Assembly (NCBI GenBank): GCA_963169105.1
Contig: OY720636.1
Coordinates: 132,527,233 to 132,591,232, forward strand
Source: Ceriagrion tenellum
Lineage: Eukaryota > Arthropoda > Insecta > Odonata > Coenagrionidae
Direction of reading: 5' to 3'
DNA length: 64,000 bases
Part shown: piece by piece, positions 34,808 through 46,983 of the stretch
Layout: each line of letters starts with the position of its first letter
Numbering within the stretch: the stretch's first letter is position 1
Program-made: the position numbers and the translations under genes
The notes under the pieces: model-generated
What the model was told of the DNA's origin: nothing
Database searches by the model: none
Seen by the model: only the letters and a program-made list of their open reading frames with translations

Positions 34808-36253
34808 TCAGCCTGGGCAGGTGTCACCTGATTGGCTGGATTTTTCCCGCCTTTTTTCTCGGGCTTCTCGGATGCTTCTCAGTACTGGCTTCCAAGAATT
34901 ACTGAGTGAGTATCCCGCGTCTCGGTTCATAGTTGTTTCTCTCATCCTGATTTCGATCGCTTCCCTCGTCAGCCTTTGCCAAAACTTGTCGATGCGAGAA
35001 AGAACTTTCGTTTCTTCCCAGCAGATGACATGGTTTCGGGAGATGCTGTGTTCGGCCACGGCGGACTTTTCCGGTTGGCAGAGTCTGAAGTGCCGTTGGT
35101 GTTCTTTGATCCTTGTGGCGATGGTCCTCCCTGTCTCTCCCACATACACAAGGCCGCATGTGCATGGTATCTCGTATATCCCGGGGGTCTGGAAGCCGCA
35201 AGGGTCCTTGGCCGTCACAAGTTGGTTCCTAAGCTTGGAGGGAGGGCGAAAATATGCGTCAATGTTATATCTCCTCAGTATTCGGCCGATTTTTCCCGAA
35301 ATGGTGGAGACAAAAGGTAGTTCGGCCCTGGCCAGTGGTTTCTGGCAATCTTCCTTTTCCTTTGTCTTATCGTCACGGGTAGTGAAGGCCCTTTTCAGGG
35401 CCATGGAAATTTCCTTGCCGTTGTATCCGTTGTGTTGGAACGTCTTCTTGAGGTACCTTATCTCCTTGGGAAGACTCTCCGAGTCGGAAATGGTTTTCGC
35501 CCGGTGGATGAGTGTCGACAAAACTGCCGATCTCTGAGAGGGGTGGTGATGGCTTCGTCCATTCAGATAGAGGTCTGTGTGCGTTGGCTTCCTGTAGACG
35601 CTATGGCCCAAGCTTCCATCTTCCTTGCGGTGGATGAGGATGTCCAGGAAAGGAATCTTTTTGTCCCTCTCCGTCTCCATGGTGAATTGGATGTTTGAAT
35701 TAAGGCCGTTCATGTGGTCAAGAAAGAGGCTGAGGGTAGCAGTTCCATGAGGCCACACAATGAAGGTATCGTCCACATACCGATAGAAGCACCTGGGTCG
35801 TAGAGGAGCCGAGGAGAGAGCTTTTCCTTCAAAGTCTTCCATGAAGAAATTAGCTATCACCGGAGAGAGCGGGGAGCCCATGGCCACACCATCGGTCTGT
35901 TCATAGAATTCTCCATCGTACTTGAAATACGTGGTGGTCAAAGCATGGTGAAAAAGTCTCACCGTGTCGGGGTCGAATTTCTCACTCAGGAGTTTCAGAG
36001 TTTCGTTCAGCGGCACACGGGTGAAAAGGGACACCACGTCGAGGCTGATCATTATGTCCTCCTTTTCCAGGTGGATGTCTTTAAGTTTCTTCACGAACTC
36101 TGAAGAATTCTTAATATGGTGTTCGCAGCGTCCAACATGTGGCTGTAAGATCCCCGTGAGAAATTTGGCCAGGTTGTATGTTGGTGAACCAATGGCACTC
36201 ACAATCGGTCTCAGGGGGACGCCTTCCTTATGAATCTTTGGTAGACCATACAG
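34808..36253 (-). pseudogene. PLE-B RT/GIY-YIG, N-terminally truncated
   Basis: The frame encodes about 480 residues, starting at LYGLPKIHKEG (residue 231 of the plus copy). It retains the catalytic Asp in SLDVVSLFTRVP, AMGSPLSPVIAN, YVDD and the GIY-YIG domain. It appears identical to the plus-strand copy over the shared part. It lacks the N-terminal region with the DKG block, and the frame continues past the junction at 36,253 into unrelated antisense sequence. The whole RT palm is present, but no normal start is. Confidence 0.9.
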
Positions 36254-38398
36254 AGGAGACGCTTGGACCGATGTGCCAAGACTCTCAAGGCACTCCACCT
36301 TCGCCTCGCAGCCATACTCTCACCGCTGGATTGGGAATACATTGACCGCGCCACGGCCGCACTTGAGGAGTTACTTCTCACCAAGGAGACGGAGAGACTG
36401 AAACAGAAATTCGACCGTCTACCATCCACCAAGACGGCCACTCAATCACTAGACCCCCAAAAACTGGTGATTAACCTGAGCGACTTGAACCTCGACGATC
36501 CCACAATCACCGTTCTTTCCAGGGGTCTCAACTTCGCTCCAGCTCCTAGGACCATTCCTCACACTGACTTCATCAGTGGGATTGAACCAGCCGTACGGAA
36601 ACTCCCGATTGACTTGGCAGAGGAAGCCAGGGCGGAAATTTCCATGGCCCTTAAAAGGGCCGTCCCTCCCCGCCCTAATATCTCTAGGGCCGAGCAAGCT
36701 GCCATACGTTCGCTGCGCAACAACAAAGCGATCAAAGTACTTCCAGCGGACAAAGGAAACGCCACCGTTCTTATGAACACTATAGGATACGGCCAGAAGA
36801 TTCGAGATATTCTCCAAGACCAAGCATATCGGCGAATTTCTAAAGATCCAACGGACGCCGTTACGAGGAAAACCATCACCTTGATCAAGAGCTCGAGCCT
36901 TCCATCAGACATAGCCAAGAATCTACTACCTCCAGCACCAGCTCCCCCTAGGCTGTATGGTCTACCAAAGATTCATAAGGAAGGCGTCCCCCTGAGACCG
37001 ATTGTGAGTGCCATTGGTTCACCAACATACAACCTGGCCAAATTTCTCACGGGGATCTTACAGCCACATGTTGGACGCTGCGAACACCATATTAAGAATT
37101 CTTCAGAGTTCGTGAAGAAACTTAAAGACATCCACCTGGAAAAGGAGGACATAATGATCAGCCTCGACGTGGTGTCCCTTTTCACCCGTGTGCCGCTGAA
37201 CGAAACTCTGAAACTCCTGAGTGAGAAATTCGACCCCGACACGGTGAGACTTTTTCACCATGCTTTGACCACCACGTATTTCAAGTACGATGGAGAATTC
37301 TATGAACAGACCGATGGTGTGGCCATGGGCTCCCCGCTCTCTCCGGTGATAGCTAATTTCTTCATGGAAGACTTTGAAGGAAAAGCTCTCTCCTCGGCTC
37401 CTCTACGACCCAGGTGCTTCTATCGGTATGTGGACGATACCTTCATTGTGTGGCCTCATGGAACTGCTACCCTCAGCCTCTTTCTTGACCACATGAACGG
37501 CCTTAATTCAAACATCCAATTCACCATGGAGACGGAGAGGGACAAAAAGATTCCTTTCCTGGACATCCTCATCCACCGCAAGGAAGATGGAAGCTTGGGC
37601 CATAGCGTCTACAGGAAGCCAACGCACACAGACCTCTATCTGAATGGACGAAGCCATCACCACCCCTCTCAGAGATCGGCAGTTTTGTCGACACTCATCC
37701 ACCGGGCGAAAACCATTTCCGACTCGGAGAGTCTTCCCAAGGAGATAAGGTACCTCAAGAAGACGTTCCAACACAACGGATACAACGGCAAGGAAATTTC
37801 CATGGCCCTGAAAAGGGCCTTCACTACCCGTGACGATAAGACAAAGGAAAAGGAAGATTGCCAGAAACCACTGGCCAGGGCCGAACTACCTTTTGTCTCC
37901 ACCATTTCGGGAAAAATCGGCCGAATACTGAGGAGATATAACATTGACGCATATTTTCGCCCTCCCTCCAAGCTTAGGAACCAACTTGTGACGGCCAAGG
38001 ACCCTTGCGGCTTCCAGACCCCCGGGATATACGAGATACCATGCACATGCGGCCTTGTGTATGTGGGAGAGACAGGGAGGACCATCGCCACAAGGATCAA
38101 AGAACACCAACGGCACTTCAGACTCTGCCAACCGGAAAAGTCCGCCGTGGCCGAACACAGCATCTCCCGAAACCATGTCATCTGCTGGGAAGAAACGAAA
38201 GTTCTTTCTCGCATCGACAAGTTTTGGCAAAGGCTGACGAGGGAAGCGATCGAAATCAGGATGAGAGAAACAACTATGAACCGAGACGCGGGATACTCAC
38301 TCAGTAATTCTTGGAAGCCAGTACTGAGAAGCATCCGAGAAGCCCGAGAAAAAAGGCGGGAAAAATCCAGCCAATCAGGTGACACCTGCCCAGGCTGA
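36254..38398 (+). CDS. PLE-B reverse transcriptase with GIY-YIG endonuclease
   Basis: The product is a Penelope-like RT joined to a GIY-YIG nuclease, about 711 residues from the TTG at 36,263 and uninterrupted to the stop. Features in order are an N-terminal helical region with a Leu/Glu-rich segment (residues 10-52), VLSRGLNFAPAP (84-95), VLPADKGNATVL (159-170), LPKIHKEG (234-241) and the catalytic Asp302 in ISLDVVSLF. AMGSPLSPVIAN (354-365), YVDD (389-392), a YFRPPSKLRNQL linker and a nuclease domain from 588 (GIYEIPCTC, VYVGETGRT, RIKEH) follow. No ATG lies near the beginning, the first being at residue 128, so the 5' end is probably clipped at the inversion junction. All catalytic residues are present and the coding arms show no decay, which indicates a recent insertion. 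Confidence 0.92.
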   Translation, partial: RRRLDRCAKTLKALHLRLAAILSPLDWEYIDRATAALEELLLTKETERLKQKFDRLPSTKTATQSLDPQKLVINLSDLNLDDPTITVLSRGLNFAPAPRTIPHTDFISGIEPAVRKLPIDLAEEARAEISMALKRAVPPRPNISRAEQAAIRSLRNNKAIKVLPADKGNATVLMNTIGYGQKIRDILQDQAYRRISKDPTDAVTRKTITLIKSSSLPSDIAKNLLPPAPAPPRLYGLPKIHKEGVPLRPIVSAIGSPTYNLAKFLTGILQPHVGRCEHHIKNSSEFVKKLKDIHLEKEDIMISLDVVSLFTRVPLNETLKLLSEKFDPDTVRLFHHALTTTYFKYDGEFYEQTDGVAMGSPLSPVIANFFMEDFEGKALSSAPLRPRCFYRYVDDTFIVWPHGTATLSLFLDHMNGLNSNIQFTMETERDKKIPFLDILIHRKEDGSLGHSVYRKPTHTDLYLNGRSHHHPSQRSAVLSTLIHRAKTISDSESLPKEIRYLKKTFQHNGYNGKEISMALKRAFTTRDDKTKEKEDCQKPLARAELPFVSTISGKIGRILRRYNIDAYFRPPSKLRNQLVTAKDPCGFQTPGIYEIPCTCGLVYVGETGRTIATRIKEHQRHFRLCQPEKSAVAEHSISRNHVICWEETKVLSRIDKFWQRLTREAIEIRMRETTMNRDAGYSLSNSWKPVLRSIREAREKRREKSSQSGDTCPG

Positions 38399-38446
38399 CG
38401 CGCCAAATGGACCCTATATAAGGTGGACCACTTCCGAAAATTGACA

Positions 38447-38489
38447 TGCCCTGAAGACGATGAGCAACTCGGTCATCGAAACGTCGGCA
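38447..38489 (+). ncRNA. Hammerhead-like motif, PLE-B plus half
   Basis: TGCC and GGCA can form a 4-bp helix I enclosing CTGAAGA, one C, a 5-bp helix (GATGA/TCATC) with a 9-base loop, and GAAACGTC. The ACGT palindrome and the GTC cleavage-type triplet are what a dimeric hammerhead would use. The extra C after CTGAAGA departs from the classical core. This is the best formed of the motifs in the window. Confidence 0.55.
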
Positions 38490-38535
38490 GACATGGACAA
38501 CCTGACCCGGTGGAAAACCCGCATTGACTTCCTCG

Positions 38536-38547
38536 ACAGATTTATAA
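38536..38547 (+). repeat. Target-site duplication, right (PLE-B)
   Basis: ACAGATTTATAA, identical to 34,627-34,638. Confidence 0.85.
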
Positions 38548-41500
38548 TTTTGCCAGGAGATTGCTTGTTGTGAAAGTGAAGTTTCATTTGAGTTCATGGA
38601 TGTGGCATCAAGGGAAGTGAAAATGTTTAACCCTGAGGCATTTAATTTTCACGCTTTTCAATGGAACTCTTATTCGATTGCTCAATTCAGCGTCATTTCA
38701 AGTGAAAGTAAGAAAGCGTGTGGGAACTCAATCAAAAATAGTGCTCAAATTTGTAAAGGTTTTCATTCATGATTCTAAATGTGTGTATGAAGCATAAATT
38801 TTGGTGCACTGCATTTTTGTTGGCTTTTAAATGCCATTTCTACTATTAGCCTTATATTTTTGCTTTTTAAATTTATATTGTTTGTTTTTTAGGAGTGACG
38901 TATAAGTCTCAATTTTGAATGGTTAGTTGAATACGCAAGAATATTGTTAATGTAATCTGCTCGTTTAGATTCAATTTTGTTTTTGTATAAAGATCAAGTG
39001 TTCGTATTTCATATTTTTTAAGGAAAATATAGTTTTTCGCTCAGGGGCTCTGTTGGCATTTAGAATTTTTAGGAGAGCCACGGTGGCAACTGAGGATCTC
39101 TTGCATAGTTGGCTGCGATTATACGTACAGGACCACTATAATTTTTTTTATATTCAAAGGAAGTGTCTTTACTCTTCAATACCAAAAAATCATTCATTCC
39201 ATCCCAAAGTGGCCCTGAAATGTACATCTGATGTTTAATGAATTTACTATACTTCGAGAAATATCGTGATGGCCGCTTATTTGCCAACAAAAATGATTGC
39301 ATTCATGTTGACCCTGCCTCTTTATCTCCAAAGAATAAGGGCTATTAAATAAGGGAATTAAAGTCACATTTTATTTCATTTATATCAGTCACGGGAGGGA
39401 AATAAGAGAAACGTTGACCGTCATTGAAGCTTTGCGTTGAAATTTATGTGACCGCTCTGCAGATGGGTGTACGAGACTTCGAAGGACTTTGAGGCGAAGG
39501 AGAGAACAGAATAAGGGAGCAGTTAGAGTGATGAAAAAATATATTTCTGTAATTAAAAAAATAAAGGAAAAGATATTTCTCTGAGACAAAAACAGTGTAA
39601 TTTTTTTGCCTTGGAAGCACAACGGACTTGAGATGAGATTTTTTTCGAGGGCCGAGCGATTAAATTCTTTGGCTTTTTATAGGAGTCCGAGTTCACCTGC
39701 GGGCGGTAAGGTTGTTTAGGCCGTTTTGAGGAAGGTGGGGACTGAACAGAATTTTTTTCTTCGCTTGAGGGAGACTGGTAGTATGAGAGGGACAGAGAGG
39801 GAGACGGGAGATTTTGCGGGGGACGCTGTAGGGCTGATTGTTGGGAGAGGGAAAGCGTTTGGTGCGCACATTCGGCTCTGGAGGTTGTTAACGACAACGG
39901 CCGGATGTGAAATTGAGGGAGAGGGGGGGCATGACTGCGGGGGTGGAGTCCATTCCGGAGGAAGGTGGGGGCCTCCGAGTGGATCCTGGGGTGTGTTTTC
40001 CGGAGGCATAGGGAGGGTTCATTCATTAATAGTAGATAAATTTATATAGACCGAACCCTCAGTGTAAAAATTTCGGGAAATCCGGTTTCGGCTCCGGGCA
40101 AGGCGGCACATTATTTCCATGGAATCTTCACTGCTAAGTGGTGACGTGCGTGATTATGGGATTTATCTTTTTAGCTGGGAGAAGAATTTATTGAGTTGAA
40201 GGCGCGTTTTTTTGCGACTCTTTTTGCCCCGGGATATTATTTTCCAGCCAGCTTTCGAGGAGAATAGCAAAGAAAATAATTTCATAAATATTCTCGGATG
40301 AAAATAGGCTTTCAGTGTAGCTTTTCTTGGGTCAAGGAGAAAGGTCAGTCAAATTTTCGGCCTGCGGGGAATTTTGTGGAGTGTCGAAAACTGTAATTAA
40401 GTTAATTAGTCCCTTATGAATGCTGGTTCCTTCTGTTAAAATTTTGCGTACATAGTTCTAATTATTGATACTCTTAACAGATCTCTAGTTCCACTTCTTG
40501 CTCCGTGTAACCTTGTTATTTGTTATAATTCAAAGGTGGCAACTATGATGATGCGAATACTACATATCCCTCAGCATGTAAAAGGTATCGCCTTGGTTAT
40601 GTCTGAATGTTCGCAGGTGTTTGACGCTGAACCTCAGAGGGCCGATTTGAAATGCATCTTTCACATTTATACCATTCGATTAAATCCGTGGTAATTTTTG
40701 TAACTTCCCAAAGTAAAAATTGATTTTGTGATGGATTAAGTGTGAAGTTTTGGTTCATATTAGGAGGTTAATTGAGCGGAGTAACTTTAAAGGGTGGTTA
40801 GTGGTAACTCATTGAAAGTAGAAGGGTCAGAGAAACCGAGAATGAGTTAACTTTTGACCAAAACCTTTAGAAAATAATACGAAATAGCAACTATATAAAC
40901 TTTTTAATTGGCTAAAATAGATAATCTCATGTGCGATTTAGGGAGAAAAGTGAGCAACTGTTAGTGGAATACAATCAATTCTTTCTTTTTTGCATGCAAG
41001 ACGGCAAACTCATTTCAAGTCACTATGTGCTATTCTAATCAATCTTTTCATCGTTTAACGTTGCAGTTTTAACAGTTCATGGATTATCAGCATGAATTAC
41101 CTAATAATTATGATAAAAATAGATAATACTCTAAATACCTTGTCTATAGTCCTTATTAATCTCATATTTTTATGCCTCTTTTCCTTGACCTACCTGCCTC
41201 ATATTTTTGTTCTTTTTTTAACACAAAAGTATGCCGCGTTCTTACTCAGCAGTTATCATTTGGTCAGAGGAGTAATGATTGTCCTGTAATTGTTTGGAAA
41301 TGAATTTATGGTAAATATTCCATTTTAAGCAAATTAAATATTTAGAAAGCTAAATTTAATAGATAATGTAATATTTTCCGCTAATGTTAAAATTTGTTTT
41401 AGGTTTCCTTTTGTCAATCTACATACACTTTTTCTCAAGAGTAGGAAATCGGTATCAGAATGGAAGGCTTTGAAGTAAATTTGAAGTCAGTATTTCAGGG

Positions 41501-44500
41501 AGTAAGCTGATTAGAGCATTCATTTTGTCTCATCGATGGACATATTCGCCTTCAAAACAGCATCCAGAAGCGTATTTTCATAATTTCTGCTCCGAAGTTG
41601 GTTCTTTTCGACCCTTTTGTATTCTCTTTATGTAAATTTGGTTTGCGAGGCGAGAGAGTTTCCACATTTTTGTTTGGGCTCGAGAAAAAATATTCTCTTA
41701 AGCGGCTCTCCGTATAATTCCCGAGGAAGACTTGTTGAATCATTTGCACACAGACAATGTTTAGTCTTCAAGCACAACTTTCTGCGAAATAACACATTTT
41801 ATTTATTTTGAAACGTTTTTATTTTTGACGATTTAGCACAACCCTAGATAATCATGGTAGCATATGACTATTCATAAAAAGTTCATTTTTATTTTTACAG
41901 TCTCGGAAATCATTTCTTTTCACCTGAAAAAAAACAAGCCAAAAATTAGGGGTTAAATAAATTTAAAAAATGACAGAATGTCTATGCTGTGAGCTATTGT
42001 TATGAATTTTACTGATTAACCAGCTATTTCATGGTGCATGGGATGATTATTCGAACGTTATTAACATAGGTTTGGTGAGTAAAATATGGTATTTTCCCTG
42101 GCGAGTACATTTTAAATGCCACGAAAATTGCATTAAAACTATCATTGAGACATTATTATCATCTATTTATTAAATTGTTCTTGTGAATTAGTAATATCAG
42201 AGATCAATGATTTTATTCATATTGTAGGTATGAAGGGTTTTCCATGGTCAATGATTGGCCATAAATATTGCTAACGATATCATTACCAATTATATTCTGT
42301 GATGTAGAAGCCTTGAATTCCATAGACTTTTCTGTGATTCCATATGTGTAATTTATTCTGAGTTAATTCATTTCCGTAAAAAAGTATTTGTGCCACTTTT
42401 GTGTAACGGTATTTTACCAGAGTAATGGTTTCCCTCAACTATAATTAGATTAAAGACGATGTTTGGCTGTTATGCTTCATTTTTAGTTAGTATTATCTTT
42501 TATTTATAGTCCTCCAATCCATTTATCTTTATAAAATAAATATTGTATGAAGGTGCACATTTGGTTTAAATTGAAATAATAATATTGAATCGCAGTTCAT
42601 CTATTGTAGCTATTTCGATAGCATTAACAGCTTTTTAGCATGTGTTTCATTTATGTCTGAATGTTTCGACTTTTTTCTGTACTCGTCTATAATATTTTTT
42701 CGCAACGAGACCGTCAAACCACGTGCCCTTATCGTAGGCTATGATGATTTTCACGCACCAGCGATTGCCTAATAGTAGCCTATATGCCTCACAAATCCTT
42801 TAGCAGATTACCGGCGGGCTTCCAAGCTCCTGATCATCAAATCGGCCATCGCGCCATTCATATCCATAGCGGGATTCTCGCCTGTTAACTCAAGCTTGAC
42901 CGCCAGTCGCTTGGTCAGCCAGCCAACCTGGACGGCAAAACCATCGCTTTAAATGCACGACCGCTCACTCGCCAAGGCTTATGTGAGGATTTGGAATATG
43001 GGCGAAAGCCAGCATTAGCGCCAGCTGATTATTGTTAGAGAATGTCCAAGAGGTGTGAAACACTTTTATCGTCTCTTCCGACAAATGACGTGACTAACTT
43101 GGCGTGCTGATCGCATCCATGATGCTAAGTATCGGTTCGTGGGAAATTTAACGCGGGCAACATAGCTTATGCTTTCATTGGGTAGACTTCACGAGGTTTA
43201 CTTCACACCCGCTTGTTAAACAAAGCTATCTTCCTTTTGTATGAGGGAATATTTATTCCCTTTTCATTGCACCATAATGATAAATAACCGCGCTTGTCTA
43301 GACCCCAGATTTTAAGTTTCTGATGCTATCGTTGTTTCAACGTCCGAACGAGACTTCATCCAGTGGCGTGGGAGTCAGCTCAAGTGGAGCTGGCTGCCAT
43401 GGGACATTAACATTTTGCATTGAAGAAGAAAGTTTAACGTTGCCATTTATGCTTTCATTTCTACATAAGGACGCAAAATCTCGGCTCCATGCCCGGAAAA
43501 GAGTAAGGTGGCCGTCATCCTTGAAGGAGCATCAAACATAAATGTTGAGATTAAGCAGAGCAAAATATCCTCCGAGATAACGCTGCGAATAAATTACTTT
43601 TAGTTTGTCATATTTTCCCCCTTTTCACGTTGCTTCTCAATCATAAGTTCCACATTCAATTTTCCTCCGGCAAAGGAGGAAAATATTATACGGGGAGAGG
43701 AAATATATATATTCTCTCTCCCCACGCCGCGCCGCTCTCCAGCCGCTCCCCTCGGGTCGCGCCCGCTCCTCCCGCCGCGCACAGAGGGCACCTCCTCCAC
43801 TCTCATCTCACTCCCAGACTCCTAGGATGTATCCCTATCCTCAAACTCATCCTCGTCTCAACTCCCTTATCCATCTTCCGGCCCTTTTCGTGAAATTTCC
43901 TTCCTCGCTCAAGGCCCTCGGAACGTTTTAACTCCAGTAGCTTGCTCGACTGTGGGGAACTTTCGAAGCGAAGCAAAAGGCGGAATTTAATATTTAAGCC
44001 CATCGGGCCGTGTATGGTGGGCTAATTGGTAATTTCCTTGCGAAATGGCTTTCATATATTGTAGAGAATTTATGAATTTTTTTAATACTACCGACTGAAT
44101 TACTGCGTTGGAAAAGTCCTGCTCCAAATGATTTCATTGTAAAATTTTCATTTACCAAGATACCACTGACGTGCACCATTTCTCAAGGAAATGTGTCCAG
44201 ATGTGGTTTTCTCAATGTCAGAACGCGTAGATAACATCGTGGAGTCCAAATTTTGTACTGTTTACCGACGTATCTGTACTATTTACCGACGTCCCGATTT
44301 AGTATGCCTTGCAATTACTCGTTAAACGCATGCTGGTATAGTGGTCCGATCATTATGACACAAAATTAGACTTTTGGCAAGAGAATTATTTTCTAACAGT
44401 GAAGCGATACTTTAGTATACTTTGAAATTGTATTGACCGTTGGTTTTGAGGAACGGCATTTCTTCCCCATGCTTCAGTAAGTGCTCTACCCTCGCTTTTT

Positions 44501-46502
44501 CCCTCACATTAAAATTGAAACCTTTTTCGATCGTGTTATCATCAAAGCTGAGCTAAGTGTTCACCGAACGACTATTATGTCCAAGCCTAAGAAAAGTCAT
44601 TCTCAAGACTTTGCATATTAAATAGTTGACAGTTTTTTCCGATTTTTTTTGCCATTCTGTTAGAGGAGTTATTAGCATCGCCGTAGTGCTTACTTTTAAT
44701 TGGTAATTGGTAAAACCTCTGTGCCCCAACCTGAATTCAGAAACGTATAGTGATGCTTTGTTGAAATAAGTGGTAATTATTGTGGGCGTTCAAAAAATCT
44801 TTACTGATTGAAAACTAATATGCAAAATTTATTCTTACCTGTTATATGGTTCATTTTGCATTGTTTTACTTTTTTTGATTGAGGAAAAAATGAAGATATC
44901 CGGTAAATATATAAAAAAATCACAGCCTAATACTTACTATGCCAAGGGTGCATTAAATATTTCACTAAATTATTGATTTTCTGGTTGAAAATTTTTCGAA
45001 TGAATTTCCTTTACCAATTCGGGCGATGGGATTGGTGCCATGGAAGTCTTCGTTTTTATTTTCTTAAAATATTTGCTTGCCTTTTCGGGGTTAATGGTCT
45101 CTGTGTGTGGATTACTTTGGTATCCCTGTAGCAATGTTTCGCTGGTCGTGAAGATTTTCAGTAGCCATTCCCTCAGAGTTTGCGACAGTTGCGACAGAGA
45201 GAAAATCGTAATGCAACATCAGATATTAATTTAAACCAGTTGGTATTAAAGTATCGTATCCGAGAAGAGGATGATGCCTATATATCGTTAAGAAATGGAA
45301 ACAGATACAAAAAACTGCTTTACTTTTCCTGATGATAGATTCTTGTGGATCATTTAATGACTAATTTCATCGTATCACTCGCAGGCAGGAATCAGAATTT
45401 TTTTTTCTATTCTTGTCAAAATTATATCAATGTGTGATAATACTACACATATGCAGTTAATTCTTCAATCGAAGCAAGGTGTCTGTCCGTTTGCTTTGGT
45501 CCTAACTCATGATTGAAGGCAAGCTTACCATGTTTCATGGGAGTCGACTGTCGAGGACCATAAATCATGCCATTCTCTATGATTAAATAGGGCCATAGCT
45601 CAGAATAGGACCTACCTGCTACAAAGAGTAGTGGCAGATGGGATTTTTAGGTTTAACTGGATTTCACGTGGTATCAGTGCTAAAAGCGTCCTCTGCTGTC
45701 GCTGAACAGTTTGTCTCAGTCAAGAGTTCAGATGTGAGCATTCCACTGGCTTAATTTATTGACGGGCGATCTAACAGGTTACGGGAACAAATGCGAAGAA
45801 TGTCGTTGTCAGTAATTGCCGCCGCTGACCCGTAGCGGGAGAGTGCCATCTTGCGTCATTAATGACTGGATTGTATTATTGTGCCCTCTTCCGTTTGTTG
45901 TCCTGAAATTAATGGCCCGGAGTAGCGTTCGAGTGATCCCAAAAATTCTTCGCTGCAAGCGTTTGGAAAAGACAGAAATGAGAATTTACGAGAGAAAGAG
46001 ACGCGCACAATTCTAAAACAGCGCCCATAGGCGACTGCGGTACTACTCTTAAACATTCATAAAAACTGTTTTTTTTTATTTCGTCGAAAAAAATACCTCG
46101 GTGGAATGGATATTTTAGCAATTCCTTTGCCCCATTGGCCGGCCTTTGACCGGACCTTCGAGCGAAGATGGACAAAGTGACCAAATATCTGCATACGTTG
46201 CTCATTTTCTCTTTTCAAGCGCTTATTTACGTGTCAAATAATGCAGCAAAACCGAACTCATGTTACCATCTTGCGGAGAAAAGCCAGTTTAACGAGAAAT
46301 TTAAATTGCGTAGCTTGTTCGCAGTCGAAATATTGAGTGAGGGTACAGGAGCGATGTGTCCGTTGAGTTGTTAATTATAATTTTCAGAGTTAAATACCGG
46401 TTAAAATGTAGGTTTTATTGGAGGTCCGAGAAAATTGTCCATATTTTCACACAAGAATGGTCCTATCTCTCTCTATTTATTCTTTCTCCACCTCCGCGTA
46501 AG
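38548..46502. other. AT-rich stretch, no gene seen
   Basis: I see no gene, RNA gene or intact mobile element. A purine-rich patch lies at 39,720-40,020. A GC-richer, low-repeat patch lies at 42,770-42,970 and could be conserved non-coding DNA, though nothing proves it. Small structures noted are a 9-bp hairpin TTTTCCTCC/GGAGGAAAA at 43,660-43,683 and a short tandem duplication of ACTRTTTACCGACGT at about 44,259-44,293. Open frames are short and motif-free. Confidence 0.5.
46498..46502 (+). repeat. 5-bp target-site duplication, left
   Basis: GTAAG, repeated at 46,979-46,983 directly after the right terminal repeat. Confidence 0.65.
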
Positions 46503-46978
46503 TAGGATGTCCAGCACTCTGGAAAACCGGGAAGAAAGGGAAAACTCAGGGAATTTTATTTTCCCTGGAAATATCAGGGAAATCTCAGGGAAATATCGAA
46601 TCGACTCTGAAATTTTCTGTGGTTTCAATATATAAAACAGCAACGGAAGAAATTTTCTTTTTTCGGCTAGTTGCTAAGTCAAATTTCCCTTGCGTTGTCG
46701 CATTTTCCATTCATGTAATCACCGAAAGTAGGTACAATGTTTTCTATATAGGTACATTGTGTTCTTATTGGTCATAGACTGTAAATCAGTGGCGTAACGA
46801 ACGTGATATGCAAGTTTAAAAAGTGTCCTTACGTTTAATCACCCAAAAAACATACCAAACATTCTTTTATAATTAACGAGAAAAAAAAATCAATATTTCC
46901 TCTGGAAAAATCAAACTTATGTCTGTAAAACCTGGAAATCTCAGGGAATCTTCAAATGCCCAACTGCTGGACACCCTG
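46503..46978. mobile_element. Short non-autonomous DNA transposon (MITE-like)
   Basis: The ends TAGGATGTCCAGCA (46,503-46,516) and TGCTGGACACCCTG (46,965-46,978) form a 14-bp terminal inverted repeat with two mismatches. The 476-bp body is non-coding and repeats TCAGGGAA and related words (CAGGGAAATCTCAGGGAAAT near the left end, CTCAGGGAATC near the right). A GTAAG duplication flanks it. The CAGGGTGTCCAGCA-type terminus is hAT-like to my eye, but a 5-bp rather than 8-bp duplication leaves the superfamily open. Confidence 0.75.
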
Positions 46979-46983
46979 GTAAG
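46979..46983 (+). repeat. 5-bp target-site duplication, right
   Basis: GTAAG, identical to 46,498-46,502. Confidence 0.65.

Larger units (their letters stand above)
34639..36253 (-). mobile_element. PLE family B, minus-strand half
   Basis: This half extends from the 3' end, next to the left target duplication, to a 5' truncation at 36,253. The region 34,670-36,253 matches 36,953-38,536 in inverse over 1,584 bases with no net length difference. It has about 31 extra bases at its 3' end (ending GAAAGATCGAAGG on the plus strand) that the plus half lacks, so its 3' end is the more complete of the two. Confidence 0.92.
36254..38535 (+). mobile_element. PLE family B, plus-strand half
   Basis: This is the longer half of the head-to-head pair, starting at the junction 36,254 and ending at the right target duplication. 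It adds about 700 bases of 5' sequence (36,254-36,952) that the minus half lacks; in a folded transcript this would be the loop. The 3' UTR is about 137 bases and carries the hammerhead-like motif. Confidence 0.92.

Noticed and set aside
34808..35537. Plus-strand frame of 245 codons, and its mirror at 37,669-38,406
   Set aside because: It lies antisense to the PLE-B RT/GIY-YIG gene and exists only because that gene is GC-balanced; it has no motif.
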